Shown here: piece after piece, positions 1-8,715 of the stretch
How positions within the stretch are numbered: the stretch's first letter is position 1
Layout: each line of letters begins with the position of its first letter
Source: Rhodosalinus sediminis
Lineage (GTDB): Bacteria; Pseudomonadota; Alphaproteobacteria; Rhodobacterales; Rhodobacteraceae
Direction: 5' to 3'
NCBI RefSeq assembly: GCF_003385555.1
Contig: NZ_QOHR01000006.1
Span: forward strand, 62,001 to 126,000
Length of the DNA stretch: 64,000 bases
Notes under the pieces: model-generated
What the model saw: only the letters and a program-made list of their open reading frames with translations
What the model was told of the DNA's origin: nothing
The model's database searches: none
Translations under genes and position numbers: made by a program

Positions 1-443
1 TCAGTCCGGATGAAGGCGCCCATCTCGAGGTTTTCCTCCACCGTCATGGAGGTGAAGATGTTGGCGTTCTGCGGCACGAAGCCCATGCCCTTGCGCACGC
101 GGGCCTGCGGCGCGAGCCGCGTGATGTCCTCGCCCCCAAGGCGGACGGAGCCGGTGTGGATGCTCAGCATCCCGAAGACGGCCTTCATCGCCGTGGACTT
201 GCCCGCGCCGTTGGGGCCGACGATCACCGCGATCTGGCCCTTTTCGACGGCGATGGTGCAGTCGTGCAGGATGTCCGCCCCGCGCCCGTAGCCGCCGGTC
301 ATGCCGTCGCCGATGAGGAAGGCGTCGCGCGAGTGAACGGGCCGGGCGTCGCGGTTGTCCGCGGCGCGCAGTTGCCCGACCTGTCCCGCCTTGGTGATGG
401 TGCGGTCCTTGTTGCCGCGGTCGTCGTAGGCCGGGCCGCTCAT
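1..443 (-). CDS. ABC transporter ATP-binding protein, LivF type (3' end outside window)
   Basis: This is the N-terminal part, about 147 residues, of an ATPase that powers uptake of branched-chain amino acids, amides or similar solutes across the inner membrane. The Walker A motif GPNGAGKST is visible, followed by the GFVPQNANIF segment typical of the LivF subfamily around the Q-loop. The ATG at 443 overlaps the TGA of the upstream livG-type gene (ATGA), which points to translational coupling. There is an unusually long lead of about 40 residues before the ATPase core. The signature motif and Walker B lie beyond the window edge. The permease genes are not between this gene and the binding protein, so they may lie further downstream. 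Confidence 0.9.
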   Translation of the reverse strand, partial: MSGPAYDDRGNKDRTITKAGQVGQLRAADNRDARPVHSRDAFLIGDGMTGGYGRGADILHDCTIAVEKGQIAVIVGPNGAGKSTAMKAVFGMLSIHTGSVRLGGEDITRLAPQARVRKGMGFVPQNANIFTSMTVEENLEMGAFIRT

Positions 444-1234
444 GCCTCCGCCTCCGTCTTGGCCTTGTTCTTGAGGCCGGTCCCCAGATACGCCTCGATC
501 ACGCGCTCGTCGGCCTTGATCTCGTCGAGCGTGCCCTCGGCGAGCACCTTGCCCTCGGCCATGCAGATGACCGGATCGCAGATGCGGCCGATGAAATCCA
601 TGTCGTGCTCGATCACCACGAAGGTATAGCCGCGCTCCGCGTTCAGCCGCTGGATCGCGTCGGCGATGGTGTTGAGCAGCGTGCGGTTCACGCCCGCGCC
701 CACCTCGTCGAGAAAGACGATCTTGGCGTCCACCATCATCGTGCGCCCGAGCTCGAGCAGCTTCTTCTGCCCGCCGGAGAGGTTCGCGGCCTTCTCGTCG
801 GCCAGATGGTCGATGGTCAGGAACTCCAGCACCTCGTGCGCGCGGGCGGCGATCTCGGCCTCCTCGCGGCGGATGCGGCCCCGCGCGACCCACGTGGTCC
901 AGAGCGACTCGCCCGCCTGCCCCCCGGGCACCATCATCAGGTTCTCGAGCACCGTCATCGAGTGGAACTCGTGCGCGATCTGGAAGGTGCGCAGCAGCCC
1001 CTTGTGAAAGAGCGCGTGCGGCGGAAGGCCGGTGATGTCCTCGCCGGCCATGGTCACCCGGCCCGAGGTCGGCGGCAGCACGCCGGCGATCACGTTGAAG
1101 AGCGTCGACTTGCCCGCGCCGTTCGGCCCGATCAGCCCGGTGATCGAGCCGGGCGCGATCCGCAGGCTCGCCCCGTCGACGGCGTGGAAGCCGCCGAAAT
1201 GCTTGTGAAGGTCGTGAACCTCGATCATCGCCAC
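440..1234 (-). CDS. ABC transporter ATP-binding protein, LivG type
   Basis: A 264-residue ATPase of the branched-chain amino acid transporter family. It carries Walker A GPNGAGKST near residue 38, the signature LSGGQKKLLELGR and the Walker B segment IVFLDEVGAGVN. The LivG-specific C-terminal helix region (IEHDMDFIGRICD, then KADERVIEAYLG) is present. It lies downstream of the binding-protein gene on the same strand, separated by an 88-base gap that holds a strong stem-loop, and it overlaps the next ATPase gene by four bases. Substrate cannot be set from the ATPase. The neighbouring binding protein suggests an amino acid or amide. Confidence 0.93.
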   Translation of the reverse strand: MAMIEVHDLHKHFGGFHAVDGASLRIAPGSITGLIGPNGAGKSTLFNVIAGVLPPTSGRVTMAGEDITGLPPHALFHKGLLRTFQIAHEFHSMTVLENLMMVPGGQAGESLWTTWVARGRIRREEAEIAARAHEVLEFLTIDHLADEKAANLSGGQKKLLELGRTMMVDAKIVFLDEVGAGVNRTLLNTIADAIQRLNAERGYTFVVIEHDMDFIGRICDPVICMAEGKVLAEGTLDEIKADERVIEAYLGTGLKNKAKTEAEA

Positions 1235-1273
1235 CCCCGCGCCGCGTGCTCCGCGGTCTTCCTCTTCAAGAAA

Positions 1274-1297
1274 CAGCCCGGGGATCGCCCCGGGCTG
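1274..1297 (-). terminator. Stem-loop after the binding-protein gene (attenuator or partial terminator)
   Basis: A perfect 10-bp inverted repeat (CAGCCCGGGG and CCCCGGGCTG) with a 4-base loop lies 26 bases after the binding-protein stop codon. On the minus strand it is followed by TTTCTT. The U-run is too short for a classical strong terminator. An RNA-stabilising or partial-termination role would give the usual excess of binding protein over ATPase. Confidence 0.6.
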
Positions 1298-1322
1298 CTT
1301 CCTGGCTCGTCGCAGCGCCGGC

Positions 1323-2504
1323 TCAGCGGAACTGCACGGTCTCGTAGTCGCCGTCGGTGACGTCGTACTCGCGGTAGGTGCCCGCGGCCTCGCCCGGGCC
1401 GATCAGCTCGACGTTCGAGGCGCCGACGTAGTCGACCTCGCCGCCCTCGGCGAGGATCTCGAGCGCGCGGCCGAGCTCGCCGGGCAGGATCTCCTCGCCC
1501 GGGGCGTTGGCGACGTCCATCAGGTTCGCGGCCACGGCCTCGGGCGTCGCCTCGCCGCCGGCCATCATCGCCATGCCGATCAGCGCGGCGGCGTCGTAGC
1601 TCTCGCGGGTGAAGGAGCTCTCGCCGTTGACGCCGGCCTCTTCGGTGAGCGCCGTGAAGGCCTCGGTGCCCTCGCCCTGGCTCCAGGGCACGGCGCCGAA
1701 GGAGCCCTCCATGAACTGGCCGAGATCGGCGAGCAGCTCGTCGCCGTACATGCCGTCGCCCATCACGAAGCGGTCGAAGGCGCCGGTGTCGAGCGCCGAG
1801 CGGATGATGCCCTTGCCGCCTTGGTCGGAGTAGCCGAAGACCGCGAGCACCTCGCCGCCGGCCGACGCGAGCGCGCCCACCTCGGCGGAGTAGTCGGCCT
1901 TGCCGTCCTCGTGCGGCGCCGAGAGCGTCACTTCGCCGCCCATCTCCTCGTAGGAGGCCTGAAAGCTGTCGGCGAGGCCCTTGCCGTAGTCGTTGTTGGT
2001 GTAGGTGACGGCCACTTCCTCGATGCCGCGATCCATCAGGATGTCGGCGATCACGCCGCCCTGCCGCGCGTCCGAGGGCGCGGTGCGGAAGAAGAGGCCG
2101 TTGTCCTCCGCTGTCGAGAGCGCGGGCGAGGTCGCCGAGGGCGAGACCATCGGCACGCCGTTCGGCACGGCCACGTTGGAGAGCACCGCGCCGGTCACGC
2201 CGGAACAGTCGGCGCCCATGATCGCGACAATGCCGTCGTCGGTGATCAGCCGCTCGGCGGCGGCGGTGGCGGCGGCGCTGTCGATGCAGGTGGAATCCGC
2301 GCGCACGGGCACGAGCGTGTGCCCGTCGAGGAAATTGCCGCTCTCGTTCATCTCTTCCATGGCGAGCTCGGCGCTTTGCGCCATGTGCGGCGTGAGCGAC
2401 TCGATCGGGCCGGTGAAGCCAAGGATCACCCCGATCGGGACATCCTCGGCCGCGGCGGTGCCGGCGATGACGGAGGCCGCGCTGGCGAGCAGAAGCTTTC
2501 TCAT
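1323..2504 (-). CDS. ABC transporter substrate-binding protein (LivK-like, type 1 periplasmic fold)
   Basis: A 393-residue exported binding protein. The N-terminus MRKLLLASAASVIAGTAAAE is a Sec signal peptide. The mature part starts with VPIGVILGFTGPIESL, which is the first beta strand and ligand loop of the type-1 periplasmic binding fold. MVSPSATSPALS and TYTNNDYGKGLADSF are other conserved family segments. A GGGAG ribosome site sits 8 bases before the ATG at 2504. It is the first gene of the minus-strand transporter operon in this window. It should capture an amino acid or related compound in the periplasm. The exact ligand cannot be read from sequence. Confidence 0.92.
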   Translation of the reverse strand: MRKLLLASAASVIAGTAAAEDVPIGVILGFTGPIESLTPHMAQSAELAMEEMNESGNFLDGHTLVPVRADSTCIDSAAATAAAERLITDDGIVAIMGADCSGVTGAVLSNVAVPNGVPMVSPSATSPALSTAEDNGLFFRTAPSDARQGGVIADILMDRGIEEVAVTYTNNDYGKGLADSFQASYEEMGGEVTLSAPHEDGKADYSAEVGALASAGGEVLAVFGYSDQGGKGIIRSALDTGAFDRFVMGDGMYGDELLADLGQFMEGSFGAVPWSQGEGTEAFTALTEEAGVNGESSFTRESYDAAALIGMAMMAGGEATPEAVAANLMDVANAPGEEILPGELGRALEILAEGGEVDYVGASNVELIGPGEAAGTYREYDVTDGDYETVQFR

Positions 2505-2647
2505 GTCTCGACTCCCTGATTGGACGGAACGTCCGGCGGGACACTAGAATTTCCGATCACGATTGAAAAGTCCGATCCGCGCGGGCGCGCGCGGGTCTGG
2601 CGCGGCGCGCCGCCGCGGCTATCTTGCTGGGCAAAAGGGAGGCTGCG

Positions 2648-3778
2648 ATGCGTATTTCTGTGACGGCGGCCGTCGTGGCCGTGGCGCTCGCCGGCGCGGT
2701 ATGCGGACCCGCGCGTGCCGGCGCGCCCGCGGGCGAGATCGAGACGCGCGCCGGCCAAGCCGCGCTGGAGCGGATGGCGGAGGGCTTCCGCACCCCCTGG
2801 GCGCTCGATTTCCTGCCCGGCGGCGGCTTTCTCGTGACCGAGCGCGAGGGCCTCCTCTGGCGTGTGGCGGCGGACGGCGCGCGCACCCGGATCGACGGCC
2901 TGCCGGAGGTCGCGGCCGTGGGGCAGGGCGGGCTCCTCGACGTGTTGGTGCCGCGCGACTTTCCCGAGCGCCGCGAGATCGTCTTTACCTTCGCCACCCG
3001 CATCGAGGGCGGCGGCACGGGCACCGCGGTCGCCAGCGCCCGGCTCGCCGAAGGGGCGGAGCGGCTGACGGATCTGCGCGTGCTCTTCGAAATGGAGCCC
3101 GGCGGGCGCACGGGGCGGCACTACGGCTCGCGCCTCGTCGAGGCGCCGGACGGCACGCTCTTCTTCACCATCGGCGACCGGGGCGAGCGGCCCTCGGCGC
3201 AGGATCTGTCCATGCACAACGGCTCGGTCCTGCGCATCGCGCGCGACGGCTCGGTGCCCGCGGACAACCCGCTCGTCGGGCACGACGACGCGCTGCCCGA
3301 GATCTGGTCCTGGGGCCACCGCAATCCGCAGGGCCTCGCGCTCGACGCCGAGGGGCGCCTTTGGCTGCACGAGCACGGCGCGCGCGGCGGGGACGAGATC
3401 AACCGCGTCGAGCGCGGCGTCAACTACGGCTGGCCCGTGATCTCCTACGGCACGCATTACTCCGGCGCGAAGATCGGCGAGGGCACGGCGAAGCCCGGCA
3501 TGGCGCAGCCGAAGTTCTACTGGGACCCCTCGATCGCGCCCTCGGGCATGGCGATCTATTCCGGCGCGCTCTGGCCCGAGTGGAAGGGGCACATCTTCGC
3601 CGGGTCGCTCAACTCGGATTTCATCGCGCAGGTCGGCGGCGATCCCCTGCGCGAGATCGACCGCTTGGCGGGCCCCGCGACGGGGCGCGTGCGCGACGTG
3701 GCCGAGGGGCCGCAGGGCGCGCTCTGGTTCATCTCGGAGGCCGAGGGCGCGATCTACCGCATGACGCCCGCCCGGTAA
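2648..3778 (+). CDS. PQQ-dependent aldose sugar dehydrogenase-like protein (YliI family)
   Basis: A 376-residue exported protein with a six-bladed beta-propeller of the soluble glucose dehydrogenase family, which oxidises aldose sugars with PQQ and Ca2+. The start was set at 2648 because GGGAGG lies just upstream and the product begins with a clear signal peptide ending in ARAGA. An ATG eight codons earlier has no ribosome site and would spoil the signal. Family segments visible are MEPGGRTGRHYGSRL, IGDRGER, WSWGHRNPQG, HEHGARGGDEIN and NYGWPVISYG. It is monocistronic and convergent with the GlxA-type gene. The true electron acceptor and sugar are unknown. Confidence 0.9.
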   Translation: MRISVTAAVVAVALAGAVCGPARAGAPAGEIETRAGQAALERMAEGFRTPWALDFLPGGGFLVTEREGLLWRVAADGARTRIDGLPEVAAVGQGGLLDVLVPRDFPERREIVFTFATRIEGGGTGTAVASARLAEGAERLTDLRVLFEMEPGGRTGRHYGSRLVEAPDGTLFFTIGDRGERPSAQDLSMHNGSVLRIARDGSVPADNPLVGHDDALPEIWSWGHRNPQGLALDAEGRLWLHEHGARGGDEINRVERGVNYGWPVISYGTHYSGAKIGEGTAKPGMAQPKFYWDPSIAPSGMAIYSGALWPEWKGHIFAGSLNSDFIAQVGGDPLREIDRLAGPATGRVRDVAEGPQGALWFISEAEGAIYRMTPAR

Positions 3779-3780
3779 GC

Positions 3781-3839
3781 TGCGTGGTCTGCCACGCACC
3801 GCGGTGGGGCCTCTGCGGCGGTGCGTGCAAGCACGCACC
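3781..3839. terminator. Pair of hairpins between convergent genes
   Basis: Two perfect stem-loops lie between convergent genes. The first has 7-bp arms (TGCGTGG/CCACGCA, 3781-3798). The second has 9-bp arms (GGTGCGTGC/GCACGCACC, 3820-3839). The arms are related to each other, so alternative long-range pairing is also possible. There is no long U-tract on either side, so this is a bidirectional terminator by position rather than by a classical signature. Confidence 0.45.
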
Positions 3840-3873
3840 CCCCGGGCTGTCGTCGCCGGGCGGAGCCCGCCCG

Positions 3874-4890
3874 TCAGATCGACAGGCGCGCCGCCTGGCT
3901 GCCGCGCTCGCGGTAGGGGGTCGTGTCGTAATGCGCGCGGTAGCACTTGGAGAAATGCGAGGGGCTCGCGAAGCCGCAGGCGAGCGCCACGTTGATTACG
4001 CTCATGTCGGTCTGCATCAGCAGGTTGCGCGCCTTCTGCAGGCGAAGCTCCATGTAGTAGCGCTTCGGCGAGCGGTTGAGGTAGCGCCGGAAGAGCCGCT
4101 CGAGCTGGCGGGTGGACATGCCGACCTCCCGCGCGAGCACCGCGGGGCTGATCGGCTCCTCGATGTTGGCCTCCATCATCTGGATCACGCGGCTGAGCTT
4201 GGGGTGGCGCACCCCGATGCGCGTCGGGATCGAGAGGCGCGGGCTGTCCTGATCGGTGCGGATCGTGGAATAGATCAGCTGATCGGCCACCGCGTTGGCG
4301 AGCTCCTCGCCGTGGTCGTTCGCGACGATCTTGAGCATGAGATCGATCGAGGCGGTGCCGCCCGCGGTCGTCATGCGGTTGCCGTCGATCACGAAGATGG
4401 ATTTCGTGAGCGCGACCTCGTCGAATTCCTCGGCGAAACTGTCCTGGTTTTCCCAGTGGATCGTGGCGCGCTTGCCGTCGAGAAGGCCGGCTGCCGCCAT
4501 GGGGTAGCCTGCCGTGCAGAGCCCGCCCACGGTAAGACCCTTGCGCGCCTCGCGCCGGAGCCACGAGAGCAGCCGCTTCGTCGTCGCCTTGCGCACGTCG
4601 AGCCCGCCGCAGACCATCAGCGTGTCCTCGCGCGTCAGCGCCTCGAGGTCGCCGTCCACGCGGAAGGTGATCCCGGCCGAGGAGGTCACGTCGGCGCCGT
4701 CCTCGGACAGCAGTCGCCAGGTGTAGAGCTCGCGGTCGGCCATGCGGTTGGCGATTCGCAGGCAGTCCACCGCCGAGGAGAAACAGTGCAGCGAGAAGTT
4801 CTCCAGCGGCACGAAGACGAAGGAGCGCGGGCGGAGCGGAACGCTCGCGAGGCGCACTGTCTGACGGGGCGTGCTCATCGTCCTATCCAT
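3874..4890 (-). CDS. GlxA-family transcriptional regulator (DJ-1/PfpI domain plus AraC helix-turn-helix)
   Basis: A 338-residue regulator. Residues about 20-190 form a DJ-1/PfpI glutamine-amidotransferase-like sensor domain, with CGGLDVRKA and GGLCTAGYPMA around the nucleophile elbow. Residues about 225-325 form an AraC-type DNA-binding domain (EPISPAVLAREVGMSTRQLE, then LACGFASPSHFSKCYR). Members such as GbdR, CdhR and ArgR of pseudomonads control betaine, carnitine or arginine catabolism, but the ligand here is unknown. Two start codons are possible, 4890 and 4878. GAGAGG lies directly against the first and 12 bases before the second, so 4878 (MSTPRQ) is at least as likely. No catabolic gene is adjacent. 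Confidence 0.9.
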   Translation of the reverse strand: MDRTMSTPRQTVRLASVPLRPRSFVFVPLENFSLHCFSSAVDCLRIANRMADRELYTWRLLSEDGADVTSSAGITFRVDGDLEALTREDTLMVCGGLDVRKATTKRLLSWLRREARKGLTVGGLCTAGYPMAAAGLLDGKRATIHWENQDSFAEEFDEVALTKSIFVIDGNRMTTAGGTASIDLMLKIVANDHGEELANAVADQLIYSTIRTDQDSPRLSIPTRIGVRHPKLSRVIQMMEANIEEPISPAVLAREVGMSTRQLERLFRRYLNRSPKRYYMELRLQKARNLLMQTDMSVINVALACGFASPSHFSKCYRAHYDTTPYRERGSQAARLSI

Positions 4891-5018
4891 CCTCTCGCAA
4901 GCCGACCGCAGGGGCGAGTCACCCCCGCGTACAAGGGGATGCCCGCGGCATTTTGCAAGATGGACAGCGTTCCGCGCCGCCCGTCAATAGCGGCGTTATG
5001 CGCGGACGTAACGGCCGT

Positions 5019-5900
5019 TCACTCGAGCGCGAGAAGGTAGGCCGCGATCGCCTCCCGGTCGGCCGCCTCGAGCGCCGCGAGATTGGTGACGACGTCGGCC
5101 ATGCTGCCGCCGGCGGAGTCGTAATCCGGCGTGAACCCCGATTCGAGATACCACGCGATGTCCGAGGCGCTCCAGCCCAGCGCGGCGGGGGTGATGTCGG
5201 GGATGCGCCCCTCGCCGGAGGGGTTCGGCGCCCCCGCGAGCCAGCGCGCCGTGTCCGGCCCGCCGAAGCGGTCGCGCGGCGTGTGGCATTCACCGCAATG
5301 CGCCAGCGCCTCGACGAGGTAGCGCCCCCGCTCGAGCGCCTCGGTGCCGGCGTGCGCCATCACGAAATCGTCGCGCAGGTAGAGCCGCTTCCAGAGCCCG
5401 ATCCCGCGGCGCAGGGAATAGGGAAAGGCCACCTCGGAGGGCGCGCTCTCGGCGTCGGCCTCGGGCAGGGTGCGCAGGAAGGCCCAGAGATCGGCCACGT
5501 CCTGCATCTCCATCTTCGTGTAGGAGGTGTAGGGAAAGGCCGGGTAGTAGTGCCGCCCCTCGGGCGAGACGCCGCGCAGCATGGCGTCGGCGAACTCCGC
5601 GAAGCTCCAGTCGCCGATGCCGTGCTCCGGATCGGGGGAGATGTTGGGCGCGACGAAGGTGCCGAAGTCCGTCTCGAGCGGGGCGCCCCCGGCGAGCACG
5701 CGGCGCTCGGCGCCCTCGGCGTCCGCGGCCGCGTGGCAGGAGGCGCAGCCGCCGGCGAGGAAGATGCGCTCGCCCGCCGCGGCGTCGCCGGTCACGCCCT
5801 CGGTCGCCGCCGCCGGCAGGCGCGACGGCGCGCTCAGGACCCAGCCCGCCGCCGCGAGGACGGCGGCGAGCCCGATCAGGATGGTGAGAAATCGCCGCAT
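5019..5900 (-). CDS. Diheme c-type cytochrome
   Basis: A 293-residue cytochrome with an N-terminal membrane anchor or signal (residues 1-25) and two haem-attachment sites, CASCH near residue 53 and CGECH near residue 206, each in a cytochrome c domain. Segments such as APNISPDPEHGIGDWS and HYYPAFPYTSYTKM match the cytochrome subunits of membrane-bound alcohol and gluconate-type dehydrogenases. It follows the cytochrome c' gene by nine bases, so the two are probably co-transcribed. It acts in the periplasm as an electron carrier. The partner dehydrogenase is not adjacent. Confidence 0.9.
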   Translation of the reverse strand: MRRFLTILIGLAAVLAAAGWVLSAPSRLPAAATEGVTGDAAAGERIFLAGGCASCHAAADAEGAERRVLAGGAPLETDFGTFVAPNISPDPEHGIGDWSFAEFADAMLRGVSPEGRHYYPAFPYTSYTKMEMQDVADLWAFLRTLPEADAESAPSEVAFPYSLRRGIGLWKRLYLRDDFVMAHAGTEALERGRYLVEALAHCGECHTPRDRFGGPDTARWLAGAPNPSGEGRIPDITPAALGWSASDIAWYLESGFTPDYDSAGGSMADVVTNLAALEAADREAIAAYLLALE

Positions 5901-5909
5901 CGCGCGCGA

Positions 5910-6377
5910 TCAGCTGTCCGGCGTGCGGTGCGCGTCGTGACAGGCCTTGCAGGTGCCGCCGACGTTCTGCAGCGCGGCGCCCACGGCCTGCCGACCGTCG
6001 CCCGCGACCGCCTGCATCTCGCGCGCGGCGGCGCCCAGATCCTCCCACTTGGCGAGGAAATCGGCGTTGTCGTCCCAGATCGAGGGCTCGGCGCGCGTGC
6101 CGTTCATGGCGAAGGAATCGCTCCCCTCGGGCCAGTGCAGCGACTGGTCGATCTCGGTCACGGCGACGAGCGTGTCGGCGGCGGTCTGCGCGCGCTCGGC
6201 GTCGTAGTCGATCTTGCCCTGCGCCATGCCGCCGAGCACGCCGAGATTGAGCGCCATGATGCGGAACTGCCCCTGCCGCGCCTTGAGCTGCGCCTCGAAG
6301 TCGTCCTGCGCCATGGCGGCGGGCGCCACCAGCGAAAGCGCCGCGGCGGCGGTGAGGATCTTGGCCTTGAGGTTCAT
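5910..6377 (-). CDS. Cytochrome c' / c556 family protein
   Basis: A 155-residue periplasmic four-helix-bundle cytochrome. The start at 6377 has GGGGAGA upstream and gives a signal peptide ending AAMAQD. The single haem motif CKACH lies near the C-terminus, as is usual for cytochrome c'. The family binds NO or acts in electron transfer and stress tolerance. It is the first gene of a two-gene unit with the diheme cytochrome. A longer reading of this frame extends past this start but lacks a signal peptide and was not used. Confidence 0.9.
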   Translation of the reverse strand: MNLKAKILTAAAALSLVAPAAMAQDDFEAQLKARQGQFRIMALNLGVLGGMAQGKIDYDAERAQTAADTLVAVTEIDQSLHWPEGSDSFAMNGTRAEPSIWDDNADFLAKWEDLGAAAREMQAVAGDGRQAVGAALQNVGGTCKACHDAHRTPDS

Positions 6378-6481
6378 CTGTCGTCTCCCCTGTTCGGACG
6401 TACACGATGCACGCAGCGTGCCACATGAAGACGACGAACGCATAACGCATTCTGCGCACGCGGTCCCTGCACCGGCGCGCA

Positions 6482-6670
6482 TCAGCGCACGACCGGCAGC
6501 CCGCGCGGGCGCGGCGCGAGCTCCATCCACGCGGGCGTGCCGAAGAGCGCCTCGAGCCCCGCGATGGCGAGCGCGGCGACGATCACGATGCCCACGGTCC
6601 AGCGCATCGCCTTCGACGGCGGATGCCGCGCCCAGCGATACATGCGCAGGAACCACTGCATCGGCAGCAT
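6482..6670 (-). CDS. Small single-pass membrane protein linked to hpt
   Basis: A 62-residue hypothetical protein. Its ATG at 6670 overlaps the hpt stop codon (ATGA), which is strong support that it is translated. It has a basic, aromatic N-terminus (MQWFLRMYRWARHP), one transmembrane segment at about residues 24-42 (WTVGIVIVAALAIAGLEALF) and a short tail rich in Pro and Arg. I do not recognise a function. Coupling to purine salvage may only be operon convenience. Confidence 0.7.
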   Translation of the reverse strand: MLPMQWFLRMYRWARHPPSKAMRWTVGIVIVAALAIAGLEALFGTPAWMELAPRPRGLPVVR

Positions 6671-7206
6671 CAGGTGAAGCGCACCTTTCCGATGAAGGGC
6701 AGGTTGCGGTCGTGCTGCGCGTAGTCGATGCCGTAACCCACCACGAACTCGTCCGGGATCTCGAAGCCGGTCCAGTCGGCGGTGACCTCCACCTCGCGCT
6801 TCGTCGGCTTGTCCAGCAGCGCGATGGCGCGCAGCCGCTTCGGCCGCCGCGCTCCGAGCAGCGTCATGACGTGGGCGAGGGTGTGGCCGGTGTCCACGAT
6901 ATCCTCGACAACCAGCACGTCGCGCCCCTCGATCTCGCCGCGCAGGTCCTTGAGGATGCGCACCTCGCGCGAGCTCTCCATGGAATTGCCGTAGGAGGAC
7001 GCCTCGAGGAAGTCCACCTCCACCGGCAGGCGCAGCTCGCGCACCAGGTCGGCGATAAAGACGAAGGAGCCCCGCAGGAGCCCCACCACCACCAGCTTGT
7101 CGGTGCCCTCGTAGGCGGCCTCGATCTCGTGCGCGAGCGTCTCGATCCGTGCCGCGATGGACTTGGCCGAGATCATCTCGTCTATGACATATGGACGCTG
7201 CCCCAT
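6670..7206 (-). CDS. hpt: Hypoxanthine phosphoribosyltransferase
   Basis: A 178-residue purine-salvage enzyme that joins hypoxanthine or guanine with PRPP to give IMP or GMP. The PRPP-binding loop [14 protein letters not shown] is intact, as are the GLLRGSFVF segment near the start and [13 protein letters not shown] near the end. The start was taken at 7206 (MGQRPYVID) because GGGGGA sits just upstream. A frame-open extension to 7260 lacks a ribosome site. It overlaps the small membrane-protein gene downstream. Confidence 0.95.
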   Translation of the reverse strand: MGQRPYVIDEMISAKSIAARIETLAHEIEAAYEGTDKLVVVGLLRGSFVFIADLVRELRLPVEVDFLEASSYGNSMESSREVRILKDLRGEIEGRDVLVVEDIVDTGHTLAHVMTLLGARRPKRLRAIALLDKPTKREVEVTADWTGFEIPDEFVVGYGIDYAQHDRNLPFIGKVRFT

Positions 7207-7280
7207 GCGGTCCCCCTTGAATCGGCGGCCGGAGCATACGACATCACCCGCCACTGTCACGGAGGAAACCCGGCCGCACC

Positions 7281-7772
7281 ATGCCTGCCCATTCCGAAAG
7301 CCGGACGCTGCCCTACACGCCGCAGCAGATGTACGATCTCGTCGCGGACGTCGGCCGCTACCCCGAGTTCCTGCCCTGGACCGCCGCGGCGCGCGTGCGC
7401 TCGCGTGAGCCGATGAGCGGGCCGGGCGGCGAGCACGGCGAGTTGATGCACGCCGATCTCGTCGTCTCCTTCAAGGTGTTCCGCGAGCGCTTCGGCAGCC
7501 GGGTGGAACTCTGGCCGGTCGAGAAGGTCATCAAGACCGACTACCTCGACGGCCCGTTCAAGCACCTGCACTCCGAATGGCGCTTCGAGGCGGCCAAGGC
7601 GGGCTGCGTCGTCCACTTTCAGGTGGATTTCGAGTTCAAGAACCGGATGCTGCAGCGCGCCGCGGGGCTCTTCTTCTACGAGGCGATGCAGCGGATCGTG
7701 CGCGCCTTCGAGGCGCGGGCGGGCGATCTCTACGGGGTGCCCGCCGCCGCGTCGAGCAGCGACATGGCGTGA
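7281..7772 (+). CDS. Coq10/RatA-type START-domain protein
   Basis: A 163-residue protein of the polyketide-cyclase/START fold. The opening [20 protein letters not shown] and the motif YPEFLPWT are characteristic of Coq10, the ubiquinone-binding protein needed for respiration in mitochondria and alphaproteobacteria. The same family is labelled RatA toxin in enterobacteria. In this lineage a ubiquinone-chaperone role is the better guess. The last 43 bases overlap the 3' end of cinA on the other strand. Confidence 0.88.
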   Translation: MPAHSESRTLPYTPQQMYDLVADVGRYPEFLPWTAAARVRSREPMSGPGGEHGELMHADLVVSFKVFRERFGSRVELWPVEKVIKTDYLDGPFKHLHSEWRFEAAKAGCVVHFQVDFEFKNRMLQRAAGLFFYEAMQRIVRAFEARAGDLYGVPAAASSSDMA

Positions 7773-8206
7773 TCGACGGCGGCGCGGCGGACGTTCTCGC
7801 GTCCGAGCGCGCCGAAGTCCTGCGTCTCCGTGCGCGTCTCCGCCCCCCGCGTGGCGAGGCCGAAACAGACGCGGCCCTCGGGCTTGACCTCGCTCCCGCC
7901 CGGCCCGGCGATGCCGGTGATCGCGATGGCGACGTCCGCCTCCGACCGCGCGAGCGCGCCCTCGGCCATCTCGCGCGCCACCGGCTCCGAGACGGCGCCA
8001 TGCGCGCCGAGCGTCGCCTCCGCCACGCCGAGAAGCTCCTGTTTCGAGCGGTTGGTGTAGGTGACGAAGCCCCGGTCGAAGATCTTCGACGACCCCGCGA
8101 CCTCGGTGATGCGCGCCGAGAGCAGGCCGGCGGTACAACTCTCCGCCGTCGCGATGCGCAGCCCCGCGTCGCGGTAGCGGATCAGCAAAAGATCGGGTTG
8201 CGTCAT
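7730..8206 (-). CDS. pncC: CinA-family nicotinamide-nucleotide amidase (PncC)
   Basis: A 158-residue stand-alone CinA C-terminal domain that deamidates nicotinamide mononucleotide in NAD recycling. The motifs TAESCTAGLLSARITEVAGS, GFVTYTN and AITGIAGPGG are conserved. GGGAGG precedes the ATG at 8206. It is the last gene of the ispDF-pgpA-pncC run, 11 bases after pgpA. Its last 43 bases overlap the convergent Coq10-like gene. Confidence 0.94.
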   Translation of the reverse strand: MTQPDLLLIRYRDAGLRIATAESCTAGLLSARITEVAGSSKIFDRGFVTYTNRSKQELLGVAEATLGAHGAVSEPVAREMAEGALARSEADVAIAITGIAGPGGSEVKPEGRVCFGLATRGAETRTETQDFGALGRENVRRAAVDHAMSLLDAAAGTP

Positions 8207-8217
8207 CGCGGCCTCCC

Positions 8218-8715
8218 TCAACCCATGAGCCAGAGATGGAACAGCGCGGCGAGCGCGACGGTTCCCAGCGCGGCGAAGAGCCCGGCGAGCAGATCGTCCA
8301 GCATGACGCCCGTCGCGCCCGGCCGCCGGTCGGCCCAGCCCACCGGCCCCGGCTTCAGGATATCGAAAGCGCGGAAGAGGACAAAGCCCGCGATCCAGCC
8401 GGGCCACAGATCGAGCGCCGCGGCGCCCGAGACCATCGCGCCCGCCGAGACCGGCCAGAGCGCGAGCCACTGCCCGGCGAGCTCGTCCACCACGATCTCG
8501 GGCGGGTCCTGCGGCCCGCCGGCGCGCGCCTCGGCGACGACGGCCCACCAGCCGAGCGCCGTGACCGCCAGCGTGGCGACGACCACCGCCGGAAAGCCGC
8601 CCAGCACGTGCAGCGCCCAGAAGAGCGGCAGCGCCGCGAGCGAGGCCCATGTGCCCGGCCCGGGCCGCAGGTAGCCCAGCCCGAAGAGCGTCGCGATCGC
8701 GCGGGCCAGCGTCAC
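8218..8715 (-). CDS. pgpA: Phosphatidylglycerophosphatase A
   Basis: A 165-residue inner-membrane phosphatase that makes phosphatidylglycerol from its phosphate precursor. The opening [16 protein letters not shown] and the segment [10 protein letters not shown] are PgpA signatures. [10 protein letters not shown] carries further acidic residues of the family. It starts with GTG at 8715, overlapping the ispDF stop (GTGA), so translation is likely coupled. Three or four hydrophobic segments are visible. Confidence 0.94.
   Translation of the reverse strand: MTLARAIATLFGLGYLRPGPGTWASLAALPLFWALHVLGGFPAVVVATLAVTALGWWAVVAEARAGGPQDPPEIVVDELAGQWLALWPVSAGAMVSGAAALDLWPGWIAGFVLFRAFDILKPGPVGWADRRPGATGVMLDDLLAGLFAALGTVALAALFHLWLMG

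Noticed and set aside
2563-5040. 825-residue plus-strand frame spanning the sugar dehydrogenase and the GlxA-type gene
   Set aside because: It overlaps both in other frames, is Arg-rich and has no family motif. The two overlapped genes have clear motifs and ribosome sites.
5822-6656. Extended N-terminus of the cytochrome c' frame beyond 6377
   Set aside because: The extension has no ribosome site and would bury the obvious signal peptide that starts at 6377.
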